From the NCBI RefSeq assembly GCF_029626265.1, contig NZ_JARUBN010000001.1, positions 7,629,001 to 7,693,000 on the forward strand: a stretch of 64,000 bases of DNA, read 5' to 3'. Origin of the DNA: Micromonospora sp. WMMD1102 (lineage in GTDB: Bacteria > Actinomycetota > Actinomycetes > Mycobacteriales > Micromonosporaceae). Within the stretch, counting starts at the first letter, position 1, and every line of letters starts with the position of its first letter. The position numbers were made by a program, and so were the translations under genes. Positions 26,754 to 35,451 of the stretch are shown one piece after another. Below the pieces are notes generated by a model. That model saw only the letters and a list, made by a program, of their open reading frames with translations. It did not search any database and was not told the DNA's origin.

Positions 26754-27835
26754 GCCGTCTCCCCGCCCTGCGGCACCCACTTGTCGACGTTCGCGGCGTA
26801 GATCTCCTGGAGGATCATCGGCACATCGTAGATCTGCTTCCAGTGTGGGTAGTCACGCTGGAAGGCGGCGTTGGAGCCGATCCACCACTGGTGGTCACCG
26901 ACCCGGTTCGCCTCGTGGTACTCGGTGATCATTTCCTGCCCGCTGATCTGCTCGGCCAGCGCGAACGCCTCCAGGTGCGAGCAGTTCGAGTGCCGCCCGC
27001 CGCCGAGGTTGTAGACCGCCGCCGAGCGCGGCTCCCGGAAGAACGCCTCGAAGGCGGCGACCACGTCGTGACTGTGGATCGCGTCCCGGACCATCTTCCC
27101 CTTGTACCCGAAGATCTTGTACGTCCGGCGCTCCATGTTGCAGCGCATCACGTACCCGAGGTAGCCGTGCAGCTCGGTCGCGGAGTGCGCCGGGCCGGTC
27201 AGCGTGCCGCCCCGGAAGCAGGCGGTCCGCATGCCGAAGTAGCGGCCGTACTCCTGCACCATCACGTCGGCGGCGACCTTGGAGGCGCCGAAGACCGAGT
27301 GCATCGAGCCGTCGATCGACATGTCCTCCTTGATGCCGTCGTAGTACGGGTGGTCGGGGGCCAGCTCCCAGCGGGTGGCCTGCTCGACCAGGGGAAGGCT
27401 GTTCGGCCGGTCGCCGTAGACCTTGTTCGTCGAGCAGTGGATGACCGGCGCCTCGACGCAGTGCTCGCGGACGTTCTGCAGCACGTTCAGCGTGCCGCCG
27501 GCGTTGACGTCGAAGTCGGTGAACGGGTCGCGCAGGGCCCAGTCGTGCGAGGGCTGGGCGGCGGTGTGGATCACCACACCGATGTCCCGGCCGTACCGCC
27601 GGAAGATCCCGGCCAGGGCGTCCCGGTCGCGGATGTCCACGTCGTGGTGCGTGTACGCGTCGCCCAGGTCACTTGTCAGCCGCAGCACGTTCCACGCCGT
27701 GGAGGCCTCCGGGCCGAAGAACTGCCGGCGCATGTCGTTGTCGATCCCGACCACGTCCAGGCCGAGCCCGGCGAAGTGCCGGACCGCCTCGGATCCGATC
27801 AGGCCGCCGGATCCGGTCACCAACGCGACTGTCAC
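26750..27835 (-). CDS. NAD-dependent epimerase/dehydratase (CDP-paratose/tyvelose epimerase-like)
   Basis: The 361-residue extended SDR has a Rossmann start [19 protein letters not shown]. It continues [30 protein letters not shown] and the S-T-N-K-V-Y-G-D motif shared with CDP-paratose 2-epimerase. A later motif at the YxxxK position reads [12 protein letters not shown], so the expected catalytic tyrosine is phenylalanine. The codon is TTC and unambiguous. This could mean an altered mechanism or use of another base. The gene is upstream of and coupled to the WecG-like gene. The nucleotide-sugar substrate cannot be read from sequence. Confidence 0.82.
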   Translation of the reverse strand: MTVALVTGSGGLIGSEAVRHFAGLGLDVVGIDNDMRRQFFGPEASTAWNVLRLTSDLGDAYTHHDVDIRDRDALAGIFRRYGRDIGVVIHTAAQPSHDWALRDPFTDFDVNAGGTLNVLQNVREHCVEAPVIHCSTNKVYGDRPNSLPLVEQATRWELAPDHPYYDGIKEDMSIDGSMHSVFGASKVAADVMVQEYGRYFGMRTACFRGGTLTGPAHSATELHGYLGYVMRCNMERRTYKIFGYKGKMVRDAIHSHDVVAAFEAFFREPRSAAVYNLGGGRHSNCSHLEAFALAEQISGQEMITEYHEANRVGDHQWWIGSNAAFQRDYPHWKQIYDVPMILQEIYAANVDKWVPQGGETA

Positions 27836-27910
27836 ACGTCACTCCTGGGTCGCCCTCGGGGTCGGAAACCACCGGAGCATAGCGCGGTGGCGCTTTCGCC
27901 CCGATATGAA

Positions 27911-27942
27911 CGAGGGGCTCCGTGTCACCACGGAGCCCCTCG
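27911..27942 (-). terminator. Rho-independent-like terminator of tRNA-Leu
   Basis: A perfect 14-bp stem (arms 27911-27924 and 27929-27942, CGAGGGGCTCCGTG) with a 4-nt loop lies 6 bp past the tRNA 3' end in the tRNA's direction. TTCATA follows on that strand. Confidence 0.85.
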
Positions 27943-27948
27943 TAGCGG

Positions 27949-28031
27949 TGGGGAAGGGGGGAGTTGAACCCCCACGCCCTTTCGGGCACACGGACCTGAA
28001 CCGTGCGCGTCTGCCATTCCGCCACTTCCCC
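27949..28031 (-). tRNA. tRNA-Leu (anticodon CAG)
   Basis: On the minus strand the 83-nt sequence opens GGGGAAGTGGCGGAATGGCA and closes with CTTCCCC pairing to the acceptor stem, followed by discriminator A. The anticodon arm is CACGG-TTCAGGT-CCGTG, giving CAG. The long variable arm TGCCCGAAAGGGCG and T arm GGGGGTTCAACTCCCCC are class II leucine features. CCA is not encoded. The gene sits beside fhaA, a common actinobacterial arrangement. Confidence 0.97.
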
Positions 28032-28335
28032 TTGCGAGGCGTGACCCGCGTCGCCCCGCGACCACTCCAGGAGCGGTCCGGAACCACCCGGTCTCGCCGC
28101 CGAGTGCGCCACAGGACAATAACAATCATGTCCGGAGCCCGCTCTTCGGCACGTGCCGGGACATACTACGCTGTCCCTACTGCCGCTGCGGGCGTTACCG
28201 CTCGCAGCGGATGGAAGAGTAGCACGACTAAACCCGGCCCCTGAGGAGAGGCCGGGAGCAGGCGGCCGAGCGGCGTGCGAGCCGCACGTGCGGCGGCCGG
28301 ATACCATCATGTCCTCGGAACCCGAGGAGGAGCCG
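28032..28335. other. Intergenic region between tRNA-Leu and the fhaA operon
   Basis: This 304-bp stretch carries the divergent promoters of tRNA-Leu and the fhaA operon. CATACTACGCT near 28164-28174 is a plausible -10 region for the operon. A 7-bp stem CCCGGCC/GGCCGGG around 28233-28256 could form in the leader RNA. No small gene is convincing. An ATG at 28309 in the fhaA frame is weaker than GTG 28336. Confidence 0.45.
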
Positions 28336-29097
28336 GTGAGCGTGCTGCAACGCTTTGAGAAGCGTCTGGAGGGCCTGGTCGAGGGGGCCTTCGCAAAGGT
28401 GTTCAAAGGGGTCGTGCACCCCGTCGAGATCCTCAACGCGATGCAGCGGGAGGCAGAGGCGCACAAGGCGATCCTCGCCGGTGGGCGCACCCTGGTACCC
28501 AACCGCTACGTGATCGATCTCTCACCGTACGACCACAGTCGGCTGGCGCCGTACGCCGCCGCGCTGGCCCAGGAGCTGGCCCAGTCGCAGGCGGAGTTCA
28601 TCGGCGAGCAGGCGTGGACCGTCTACGGCGACGTCATCGTCGAGATCGAGCGCGGGGACGGCCTCGACACGGGGATGTTCCGGGTCACCGCCGAGGTCTA
28701 CACCGGCGGCGACGTGGCCCCGGTGCACCAGTCGCCGTACGACCAGGGCGGTGGCTACCCGCCGTACGACCAGGGCGGCGGCTACGGTCCGCCACCCGGG
28801 CACGGTGCCGGTGGCCGCAACATCCGGCTGGTCTCCGGTGACGGCCGCACCTACCCGTTGCAGATGGGCTCGACGGTGATCGGCCGGGGCGACCAGGCCA
28901 ACCTGCGACTGCCGGACGTCGGCATCAGCCGCCGGCACGCCCGGCTCGACTTCGACGGCGGCCAGGTGGTGCTGACCGACCTGGGCTCGACCAACGGCAC
29001 CATGGTCAACGGCCAGCGGGTCTCCGCCGTGGCGCTGAACCCGGGCGACATGATCCAGCTCGGCACCACCACCCTGACCTTCCGCGTGGACGGCTAA
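28336..29097 (+). CDS. fhaA: FhaA: DUF3662 and FHA domain protein
   Basis: The 253-residue protein has an N-terminal DUF3662 domain (SVLQRFEKRLEGLVEGAFAKVFKGVVHPVEILNAMQREAEAHK) and a Tyr/Gly-rich linker with DQGGGYPP repeats. Its C-terminal FHA domain has GRGDQANLRLPDVGISRRHARL and DLGSTNGTMVNG, the phosphothreonine-binding loops. In mycobacteria FhaA binds phosphorylated MviN and links PknB signalling to lipid II export. GTG 28336 has GAGGAGGAG upstream and gives the usual FhaA N-terminus; the frame also has ATG 28309. It is first in the seven-gene operon through pknB. Confidence 0.95.
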   Translation: MSVLQRFEKRLEGLVEGAFAKVFKGVVHPVEILNAMQREAEAHKAILAGGRTLVPNRYVIDLSPYDHSRLAPYAAALAQELAQSQAEFIGEQAWTVYGDVIVEIERGDGLDTGMFRVTAEVYTGGDVAPVHQSPYDQGGGYPPYDQGGGYGPPPGHGAGGRNIRLVSGDGRTYPLQMGSTVIGRGDQANLRLPDVGISRRHARLDFDGGQVVLTDLGSTNGTMVNGQRVSAVALNPGDMIQLGTTTLTFRVDG

Positions 29098-29102
29098 CCA
29101 CC

Positions 29103-29585
29103 TTGCCCCCATTCGTCATCACCGTCGCCCGGATCGGCTTCATCGTCCTGCTGTGGATCTTCGTCTTCACGGTGGTCGGAGTGATCCGTCGGGACCTCTT
29201 CGCCGGTGCGAGGTCGAGTCGGCTCGTCGCCGCGCCGCGCGGGGTGGGGGCCGCGCTGGGACAGAACAAACCGGCGAAGGTCAAGCGGGGCCGGGCGGCA
29301 CACCAGTTGGTGGTCACCGGGGGCCAGCTCGCCGGCACACGGATAACGCTCGGCGAGGCACAGATCACCATCGGCCGGGCGGAGGACTCCACACTGGTGA
29401 TCACCGACGACTACGCCTCGGCCCGGCACGCCCGGCTCGTGCCGCGCAACGGCCAGTGGTTCGTCGAAGATCTCGGCTCGACTAACGGGACCTACCTCGA
29501 TCGCGCTAAGGTCACCGGACCTACCCCCGTCCCCCTCGGCGTGCCGATCCGAATCGGCCGCACTTCTCTCGAATTACGGCCATGA
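29103..29585 (+). CDS. fhaB: FhaB (FipA): membrane-anchored FHA domain protein
   Basis: The 160-residue protein starts with a membrane helix (FVITVARIGFIVLLWIFVFTVVGVIRRDLF), then a basic linker and an FHA domain (TIGRAEDSTLVITDDYASARHARLV...DLGSTNGTYLDRAKV). The homologous mycobacterial protein acts at the division septum as a PknA/PknB target. The best start is TTG 29103, which matches the family N-terminus; no ATG or GTG fits and the ribosome site is weak. A rare TTA leucine codon is third from the end. It overlaps pstP by 4 bp (ATGA). Confidence 0.92.
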   Translation: MPPFVITVARIGFIVLLWIFVFTVVGVIRRDLFAGARSSRLVAAPRGVGAALGQNKPAKVKRGRAAHQLVVTGGQLAGTRITLGEAQITIGRAEDSTLVITDDYASARHARLVPRNGQWFVEDLGSTNGTYLDRAKVTGPTPVPLGVPIRIGRTSLELRP

Positions 29586-31015
29586 CTCTGACCCTGCGTT
29601 ACGCGGCGCACAGCGACCGCGGGCTGATCCGAGACGGCAACCAGGATTCCGTCTATGCCGGGCCACGGCTACTCGCCGTGGCCGACGGCATGGGCGGGAT
29701 GGCCGCCGGTGACGTCGCCAGCAACATCGTCATCGGTGCCATGGCCCCGCTCGACGAGGACGTCCCCGGTGACGCCCTGGTCGACGCGCTGCGTTCGGCC
29801 GTGGACACCGCCAACCAACAGTTGCGCGACACGGTGGACGCCAACCCGCAGCTCGAGGGGATGGGCACCACGCTTACCGCGCTGCTCTTCTCCGGCAGCA
29901 AGATCGGGATGGTGCACATCGGCGACTCCCGCGCCTACCTGCTCCGGGACGGCGAGTTCGCCCAGATCACCAAGGACGACACCTACGTCCAGATGCTCGT
30001 CGACGAGGGCCGGATCAGCCTGGAGGAGGCGAGCAGCCACCCGCAGCGGTCGCTGCTCACCCGGGCCCTGGACGGTCGCGACATCGACCCCGAATACTCC
30101 GTACGCCAGGTGCGCACCGGCGACCGCTACCTGATCTGCAGCGACGGGCTCTCCGGCGTGGTGAGCGCGGAGACCATCGCGGACACCCTGCGCAACCTCA
30201 AGGACCCGCAGGCGTGCGTCGAGCGGCTGGTGCAGCTCGCGCTCCGGGGCGGCGGTCCGGACAACATCACCGTGATCATCGCGGACGCGAGCGACCAGGA
30301 CATCCTGGAGGCGGCCCCGATCGTCGGCGGTGCGGCCGCGCGGGACCGCGGGATGGCGACCTCGGCCGACGACTCGACCCCGGCGGCCCGCGCCTCGGCG
30401 CTCTCGCCGCCGCGTCCGGCCAGCCCCGAGCCGGCGGAGTCCGAACCGACCGCCGACGACGACGAGTCGGAGCGGCCCCGCCGGCACCCGCTGCGTACCG
30501 CCGTACTCGTGGTGGCGCTGCTCGGGGTGGTCGGTGCCGGGCTCTGGTTCGGCTGGGACTACAGCCAGCGGCAGTACTACGTCGGCGCCACCGACGACGG
30601 CCAGCTCGCGGTCTTCCAGGGCATCCCGGGTCGGATCGCCGGGCTCGAACTGTCGAACGTGCACGCGACCAGCCCCACCAAGCTGGACGACCTGACCGAC
30701 GCCGCCCAGGAGCAGGTGAAGCAGGGCATCCAGGCCGACGACGAGCCGGACGCGGAGCGCCGGCTCGCCGAGCTGACGAACGAGGACCCGGGAAACCCGA
30801 ACCTCAAGCCGCTCTGCCAGCCGAGCCCCATCCCCGGCGCCACCCCGACGCCGACGCCGACGCCGACCCTCAGCGCGGTGACCCCGACCGCACCCACTCC
30901 GACCCCCGGCCAGACCGTGCGGGCCTCCGCCACCCCGGCGGGCACGCCCGACGCGCCACCGTCCGACCCGATCCCGCCGGTCAGCGACCCCGCGGGCTGC
31001 CGGTCGATCGAGTGA
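29582..31015 (+). CDS. pstP: PstP/Stp1-type PP2C Ser/Thr phosphatase
   Basis: The 477-residue protein has a PP2C domain over about residues 1-240 with the metal-binding motifs in order: SDRGLIRDGNQDS, VADGMGGMAAGD, VHIGDSRAYLLRDG, CSDGLSG and GGPDNITVIIAD. A Pro/Glu-rich juxtamembrane linker leads to one membrane helix (HPLRTAVLVVALLGVVGAGLWFGWDY) and an extracellular region of about 150 residues with a Thr/Pro tail. It dephosphorylates PknA, PknB and their targets such as the FHA proteins and PbpA. It is translationally coupled to fhaB. Confidence 0.95.
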   Translation: MTLTLRYAAHSDRGLIRDGNQDSVYAGPRLLAVADGMGGMAAGDVASNIVIGAMAPLDEDVPGDALVDALRSAVDTANQQLRDTVDANPQLEGMGTTLTALLFSGSKIGMVHIGDSRAYLLRDGEFAQITKDDTYVQMLVDEGRISLEEASSHPQRSLLTRALDGRDIDPEYSVRQVRTGDRYLICSDGLSGVVSAETIADTLRNLKDPQACVERLVQLALRGGGPDNITVIIADASDQDILEAAPIVGGAAARDRGMATSADDSTPAARASALSPPRPASPEPAESEPTADDDESERPRRHPLRTAVLVVALLGVVGAGLWFGWDYSQRQYYVGATDDGQLAVFQGIPGRIAGLELSNVHATSPTKLDDLTDAAQEQVKQGIQADDEPDAERRLAELTNEDPGNPNLKPLCQPSPIPGATPTPTPTPTLSAVTPTAPTPTPGQTVRASATPAGTPDAPPSDPIPPVSDPAGCRSIE

Positions 31016-31046
31016 GCGTCAGCTCCGACGATCCGAGGGAAATCAC

Positions 31047-32552
31047 GTGACCGCCCCGCCTGGATCGGCATCGACGCCCGCGCCAACGGGCGAGCTGCCG
31101 CGTGTCCGAGTCGCCGCCCGGTCCAGGCGGAACGCCGAGTTGGCACTGCTGCTGCTCGCCATGGTGGTGGTGGCGGCGTACGCGGCGACCGCCGAGGCGA
31201 ACCTGCTCGACACGGTGACCTTCGACTTCTGGGTGCCGATCGCCTCGATCACCGCCGTCTTCCTGGCGCTGCACGTCGTGGTCCGGTTCCTGGTGCCGTA
31301 CGCCGATCCGGTGCTGGTGCCGGCGGTCGCCCTGGTCAACGGTCTCGGCGTGGCCTTCCTGCGCCGGCTGGACCTGAGCAGGGCCACCCCGGACGAGCGG
31401 GCCGACCTGACGATGTTCTCCGGCACGGGCGGCCGGCAGCTCGCCTGGACGCTGCTCTCGGTGGCGCTCGCCGCCGGCCTGCTGGTGCTGATCCGCGACC
31501 ACCGGGCGATCTCCCGGTACGCCTACACGCTGGTGCTGGCCGGCATCGTACTGGTGATCACCCCGGCGCTGCTCCCGGCCAAATACTCGCAGGTCAACCC
31601 GCAGTCCGACGCGAAGCTCTGGATCAGTTTCGGCGGCTTCACCATCCAGCCCGGCGAGTTCGCCAAGCTGGCCCTGCTGGTCTTCTTCGCCTACTACCTG
31701 GTCCGCAAGCGCGAGGTGCTGTCGCTGGCCAGCCGGCGCTTCCTCGGCGTCGACTTCCCACGTGGCCGGGACCTCGGCCCGGTCATCGTGGTCTGGCTGA
31801 TCAGTCTCGCGGTGCTGGTCTTCCAGAAGGACCTCGGCACCTCGCTGCTCTACTTCGGCATGTTCGTGGTCACCCTCTACATCGCCACCGAACGGGTCAG
31901 CTGGCTGATCATCGGTCTGCTGCTCTTCTTCGGCGGCGCCGTGCTCGCCTGGTATCTCGGCAGCACCGTCGGCGGCCCGTTCGCCAGCTTCTACACCCGG
32001 GTCGACATCTGGCTCGACCCGTACGGCGACCCGTACGGCAGCGGCTGGCAGACCCTGCAAGGGCTGTTGGGGCTGGGTACCGGTGGGCTCTTCGGGACCG
32101 GCCCCGGTGCCGGGCAGCCGACGGAGATCCCCGAGGTGCACACCGACTTCGTCTTCGCCGGGCTCGGTGAGGAGATCGGCCTCTTCGGGCTCTCCGCGCT
32201 GCTGGTGATCTACCTGCTGATCATCGAGCGGGGGCTGCGCGCCGCGCTGGCCGTCCGCGACTCGTTCGGCAAGCTGCTCGCCGGGGGCCTCTCCTTCACG
32301 ATCTGCCTCCAGCTCTTCGTGATCATCGGCGGCGTCAGCGGCCTGATCCCGCTGACCGGGCAGACCACGCCGTTCCTCTCCGCCGGTGGCTCGTCGCTGA
32401 TGGCGAACTGGCTGCTGATCGCGGCCCTGCTGCGGATCTCCGACGCGGCGCGCCGGCCGGTCGACTCGGCCTCCCCGGCCCGGCCCGCCGGAGTACCCGC
32501 CGGCCCGCCGGCCCAGTTGCACGGCGCCACGACGGAGGTGATCAGGCCGTGA
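31047..32552 (+). CDS. rodA: RodA/FtsW/SpoVE family peptidoglycan polymerase
   Basis: The 501-residue protein has about 12 membrane helices and family motifs including KLWISFGGFTIQPGEFAKLALLVFFAYYLV, FQKDLGTSLLYFGMF, the periplasmic loop around GLLGLGTGGLFGTGPGAGQPTEIPEVHTDFVFAGLGEEIGLFG and TGQTTPFLSAGGSSLMANW. SEDS proteins polymerise lipid II glycan strands, here with the class B PBP encoded immediately downstream. GTG 31047 has GAGGGAA upstream. It overlaps pbpA by 4 bp (GTGA), so the pair is coupled. Confidence 0.95.
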   Translation: MTAPPGSASTPAPTGELPRVRVAARSRRNAELALLLLAMVVVAAYAATAEANLLDTVTFDFWVPIASITAVFLALHVVVRFLVPYADPVLVPAVALVNGLGVAFLRRLDLSRATPDERADLTMFSGTGGRQLAWTLLSVALAAGLLVLIRDHRAISRYAYTLVLAGIVLVITPALLPAKYSQVNPQSDAKLWISFGGFTIQPGEFAKLALLVFFAYYLVRKREVLSLASRRFLGVDFPRGRDLGPVIVVWLISLAVLVFQKDLGTSLLYFGMFVVTLYIATERVSWLIIGLLLFFGGAVLAWYLGSTVGGPFASFYTRVDIWLDPYGDPYGSGWQTLQGLLGLGTGGLFGTGPGAGQPTEIPEVHTDFVFAGLGEEIGLFGLSALLVIYLLIIERGLRAALAVRDSFGKLLAGGLSFTICLQLFVIIGGVSGLIPLTGQTTPFLSAGGSSLMANWLLIAALLRISDAARRPVDSASPARPAGVPAGPPAQLHGATTEVIRP

Positions 32553-34054
32553 ACTCACCGCTCCGCAAGGTCGGCGTCGTCGTGATGGTCCTGTTCGGGC
32601 TGCTCTTCGTCAACCTCAACTATGTGCAGGCGTACAAGGCCGACGAATACCGCAACAGCGACTACAACGGCCGGGTCCAGGTCGCGGAGTACGAGCGCAA
32701 GCGCGGGATCATCGAGGCCGGCGGTACACCCCTGGCCACCAGCAAGGAGACCGGCGGCAAGCTCAACTTCCTCCGCACCTACCCCAAGGGCGAGGTGTAC
32801 GCGCACGTCCTCGGCTACAAGCCGGTCAACCTGGCCGACACCGGCATCGAGAAGAGCGAGAACGACTTCCTCGCCGGCACCAGCGACCAGCTCTTCGGCG
32901 ACCGGGTCCGGGACCTCTTCACCGGCAACCAGACCGCCGGCGGGAACATCCTGCTCACCCTCTCGCCCCGGGCGCAGGAGACCGCGTTCCGCGAGCTGGC
33001 CAACAACCGCAAGGACGTGGCCAAGGGCGCGGCGGTGGCGATCGACCCCACCACCGGGGCGATCCAGGCGCTCGTCTCGATGCCGAGCTTCGACCCGAAC
33101 CCGCTGGCCGACCACGACACCGAGAAGGCGGAGGCGGCGTACAACCGGCTGGACGCCGCCGAGAACGGCCCGCTGAAGAACCGGGCGCTCGCCGAGACCT
33201 TCCCGCCGGGCTCCACCTTCAAGGTCATCACCTCGGCCGCCGCCCTGGAGAACGGGTACGACCCGGGCACCCGGATCCCGGCCGGCCCGAGCTACCTGGC
33301 ACCCACCGCCGGCCAGCCGATCCGCAACGCCGCGCCGAGCATCTGCCCTGAGTCCCAGGTGACGTTGGCCCAGGCGCTCACCGAGTCCTGCAACACCGGC
33401 TTCGCGCAGCTCGGCGTCAAGCTCGGCGCCGACAAGCTCAAGGACGAGGCCCGGCAGTTCGGCTTCGAGGACGAGGAGCTGGCCGTCGGCCGGCTGAACG
33501 GCTCGGGCCAGAAGGTGGCGGCCAGCCGTACCGGCGAGATGACCGCCCCGGGCGGCAACGACGACGCGCCGCAGGTGGCCCAGTCCTCGATCGGGCAGAA
33601 CAACGTCCGGATGACCCCGTTGCAGGGCGCGCTGGTCGCGGCCACCGTGGCCAACAACGGGCGGCAGATGCGGCCGTACCTGGTCCAGCAGCAGCTCGGC
33701 CCGGACCGCACCACCGACTACTACACCGCGGTCCCCAAGGAACTGCGCGAGCCGGTCAGCGCCGACGTCGCCAAGCAGCTCCAGGACATGATGGTCAGCG
33801 TGGTGCAGGACGGCACCGGCACCAACGCGCGGATCAACGGCTACCGGGTCGGCGGCAAGACCGGCACCGCCGAGAACGGCGGGAGCAACGGGGACCACGG
33901 CTGGTTCATCGGGTTCGCGATCAACAGCGCTGGTAAGCCGATCTCGGCGGTCGCCGTCTTCCTGGAGAACGCCGGCTCGGGCGGCAGCGCGGAGGCGGCC
34001 CGGATCAGCCAGCAGATCATGCGGGCGGTCATCGCCGACCGGGGAGGCCGCTGA
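32549..34054 (+). CDS. pbpA: Class B penicillin-binding protein PbpA
   Basis: The 501-residue transpeptidase has an N-terminal membrane anchor (KVGVVVMVLFGLLFVNLNYVQAY), a dimerisation/pedestal region and a catalytic domain. The domain has SxxK in FPPGSTFKV (about residue 220), SCN in LTESCNTGF and KTG in VGGKTGTAEN. In mycobacteria PbpA acts at division and is phosphorylated by PknB. It cross-links glycan made by RodA, encoded just upstream with a 4-bp overlap. pknA starts 1 bp after its stop codon. Confidence 0.95.
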   Translation: MNSPLRKVGVVVMVLFGLLFVNLNYVQAYKADEYRNSDYNGRVQVAEYERKRGIIEAGGTPLATSKETGGKLNFLRTYPKGEVYAHVLGYKPVNLADTGIEKSENDFLAGTSDQLFGDRVRDLFTGNQTAGGNILLTLSPRAQETAFRELANNRKDVAKGAAVAIDPTTGAIQALVSMPSFDPNPLADHDTEKAEAAYNRLDAAENGPLKNRALAETFPPGSTFKVITSAAALENGYDPGTRIPAGPSYLAPTAGQPIRNAAPSICPESQVTLAQALTESCNTGFAQLGVKLGADKLKDEARQFGFEDEELAVGRLNGSGQKVAASRTGEMTAPGGNDDAPQVAQSSIGQNNVRMTPLQGALVAATVANNGRQMRPYLVQQQLGPDRTTDYYTAVPKELREPVSADVAKQLQDMMVSVVQDGTGTNARINGYRVGGKTGTAENGGSNGDHGWFIGFAINSAGKPISAVAVFLENAGSGGSAEAARISQQIMRAVIADRGGR

Positions 34055-34055
34055 G

Positions 34056-35432
34056 ATGCTGAAGCCCGGGGTGCTGCTCGGCAACCGGTACCGCCTCGAC
34101 GAGCGGATCGCCGGCGGCGGCATGGGCGACGTCTGGCGGGGCACCGACGAGGTGCTCGGCCGGACGGTGGCGGTCAAGGTCCTGCTGCCGGCGCTGCTCG
34201 ACGAGCCGGGTTTCGCCGAGCGGTTCCGGGGCGAGGCCCGGACGATGGCCACCATCAACCACCCCGGCGTGGTCGACGTCTACGACTACGGCAGCGACCA
34301 GCAGATCGCCTTCCTGGTCATGGAGTACGTCGAGGGCGACGCGCTCTCCCGGACGCTGGGCCGGGTCGGCCGGCTCACCCCGGCCCGCACCATGGCGCTT
34401 GTCGCGCAGGCCGCCGACGCGTTGCAGGCCGCGCACGACAAGGGCATCGTGCACCGGGACGTGAAGCCGGGCAACCTGCTGGTCCGGCCGAACGGCACGC
34501 TGGTGCTCACCGACTTCGGCATCGCCCGCTCGGCCCTGGTCGGCCAGCTCACCGCCGCCGGTTCGGTGCTCGGCACGGCGTCGTACATCTCGCCGGAGCA
34601 GGCGGCCGGCGAGGTCGCCACCGCCTGCTCGGACGTGTACGCGCTCGGCGTGGTCGCGTACCAGTGTCTCGCCGGCCGCCGGCCGTTCGAGGGCAACAGC
34701 GCCATCGAGATCGCCATGAAGCACGTCCGGGACACTCCCCGGCAGCTGCCCGGCGACATCCCGCCGGCGATCCGGGCGATCGTCGAGCGGTCGATGGCGA
34801 AGGACCCGAAGGCGCGCTGGCAGACCGCCGCCGAGCTGGCCGCGGTGGCCCGGCAGGCGGCCGCCACGATCGGGACGGCCAACCAGCCCGGCCGGCCGAC
34901 GGCCTCGCTGCCGGTGCCGCCGCAGCGGCCCATGCCGCCGCAGTCCCCCGCGATGCCGCCCCGGCCGACCTCGGTCCCGCCCGCACCCCGGGTGCCGCCC
35001 GTCGCCGCCCGGGTGGCGCCGCCCTCGGCACCGCACTCGCCGGCCGTGTCGCCGATGACCCGGCCGCCGGCCGGTACCGCGCCGGTCGGGCCCGCCGGCT
35101 ACAACCGGGGCGCGGCGGCGGTGCCGCAGCCGGTCCGGCCCCAGCCGCAGGCCGCATACTCGTATCCGGGGCGTCCGGCCGGACCACCACCGCCGTCGCC
35201 CGGGAACCGCTCGTTGCTGATCGCGCTCTTCATCGTGCTGGGCCTGTTGGTACTGATCTGCTCGGGCGTGATTGCCTACTACTGGAAACAGAACCAGAAC
35301 GAAAACAGCAGCATGCCAGCGCCCCAGGCGGCGATTTCGGAACTGCGGTCGGAAGCCGGACGCGACGCACCGCCCGGTGCGCCGTACCGTCTGGTAGAGC
35401 GGACCGTGGACCCCCGCGGGGTGACCAGATGA
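34056..35432 (+). CDS. pknA: PknA-type Ser/Thr protein kinase
   Basis: The 458-residue protein has a complete Hanks kinase domain: glycine loop IAGGGMGDVWRG, ATP lysine in VAVKVLL, catalytic HRDVKPGNLL and DFGIARSA, then SYISPEQAAGE. A Pro/Ala-rich linker is followed by one membrane helix (SLLIALFIVLGLLVLICSGVIAYYW) and a short outside tail without PASTA domains, as in PknA. With PknB it controls cell shape and division by phosphorylating wall-synthesis proteins and FHA-protein partners. pknB starts 19 bp downstream. Confidence 0.94.
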   Translation: MLKPGVLLGNRYRLDERIAGGGMGDVWRGTDEVLGRTVAVKVLLPALLDEPGFAERFRGEARTMATINHPGVVDVYDYGSDQQIAFLVMEYVEGDALSRTLGRVGRLTPARTMALVAQAADALQAAHDKGIVHRDVKPGNLLVRPNGTLVLTDFGIARSALVGQLTAAGSVLGTASYISPEQAAGEVATACSDVYALGVVAYQCLAGRRPFEGNSAIEIAMKHVRDTPRQLPGDIPPAIRAIVERSMAKDPKARWQTAAELAAVARQAAATIGTANQPGRPTASLPVPPQRPMPPQSPAMPPRPTSVPPAPRVPPVAARVAPPSAPHSPAVSPMTRPPAGTAPVGPAGYNRGAAAVPQPVRPQPQAAYSYPGRPAGPPPPSPGNRSLLIALFIVLGLLVLICSGVIAYYWKQNQNENSSMPAPQAAISELRSEAGRDAPPGAPYRLVERTVDPRGVTR

Positions 35433-35451
35433 GCGAAGGACGACAGACGAG

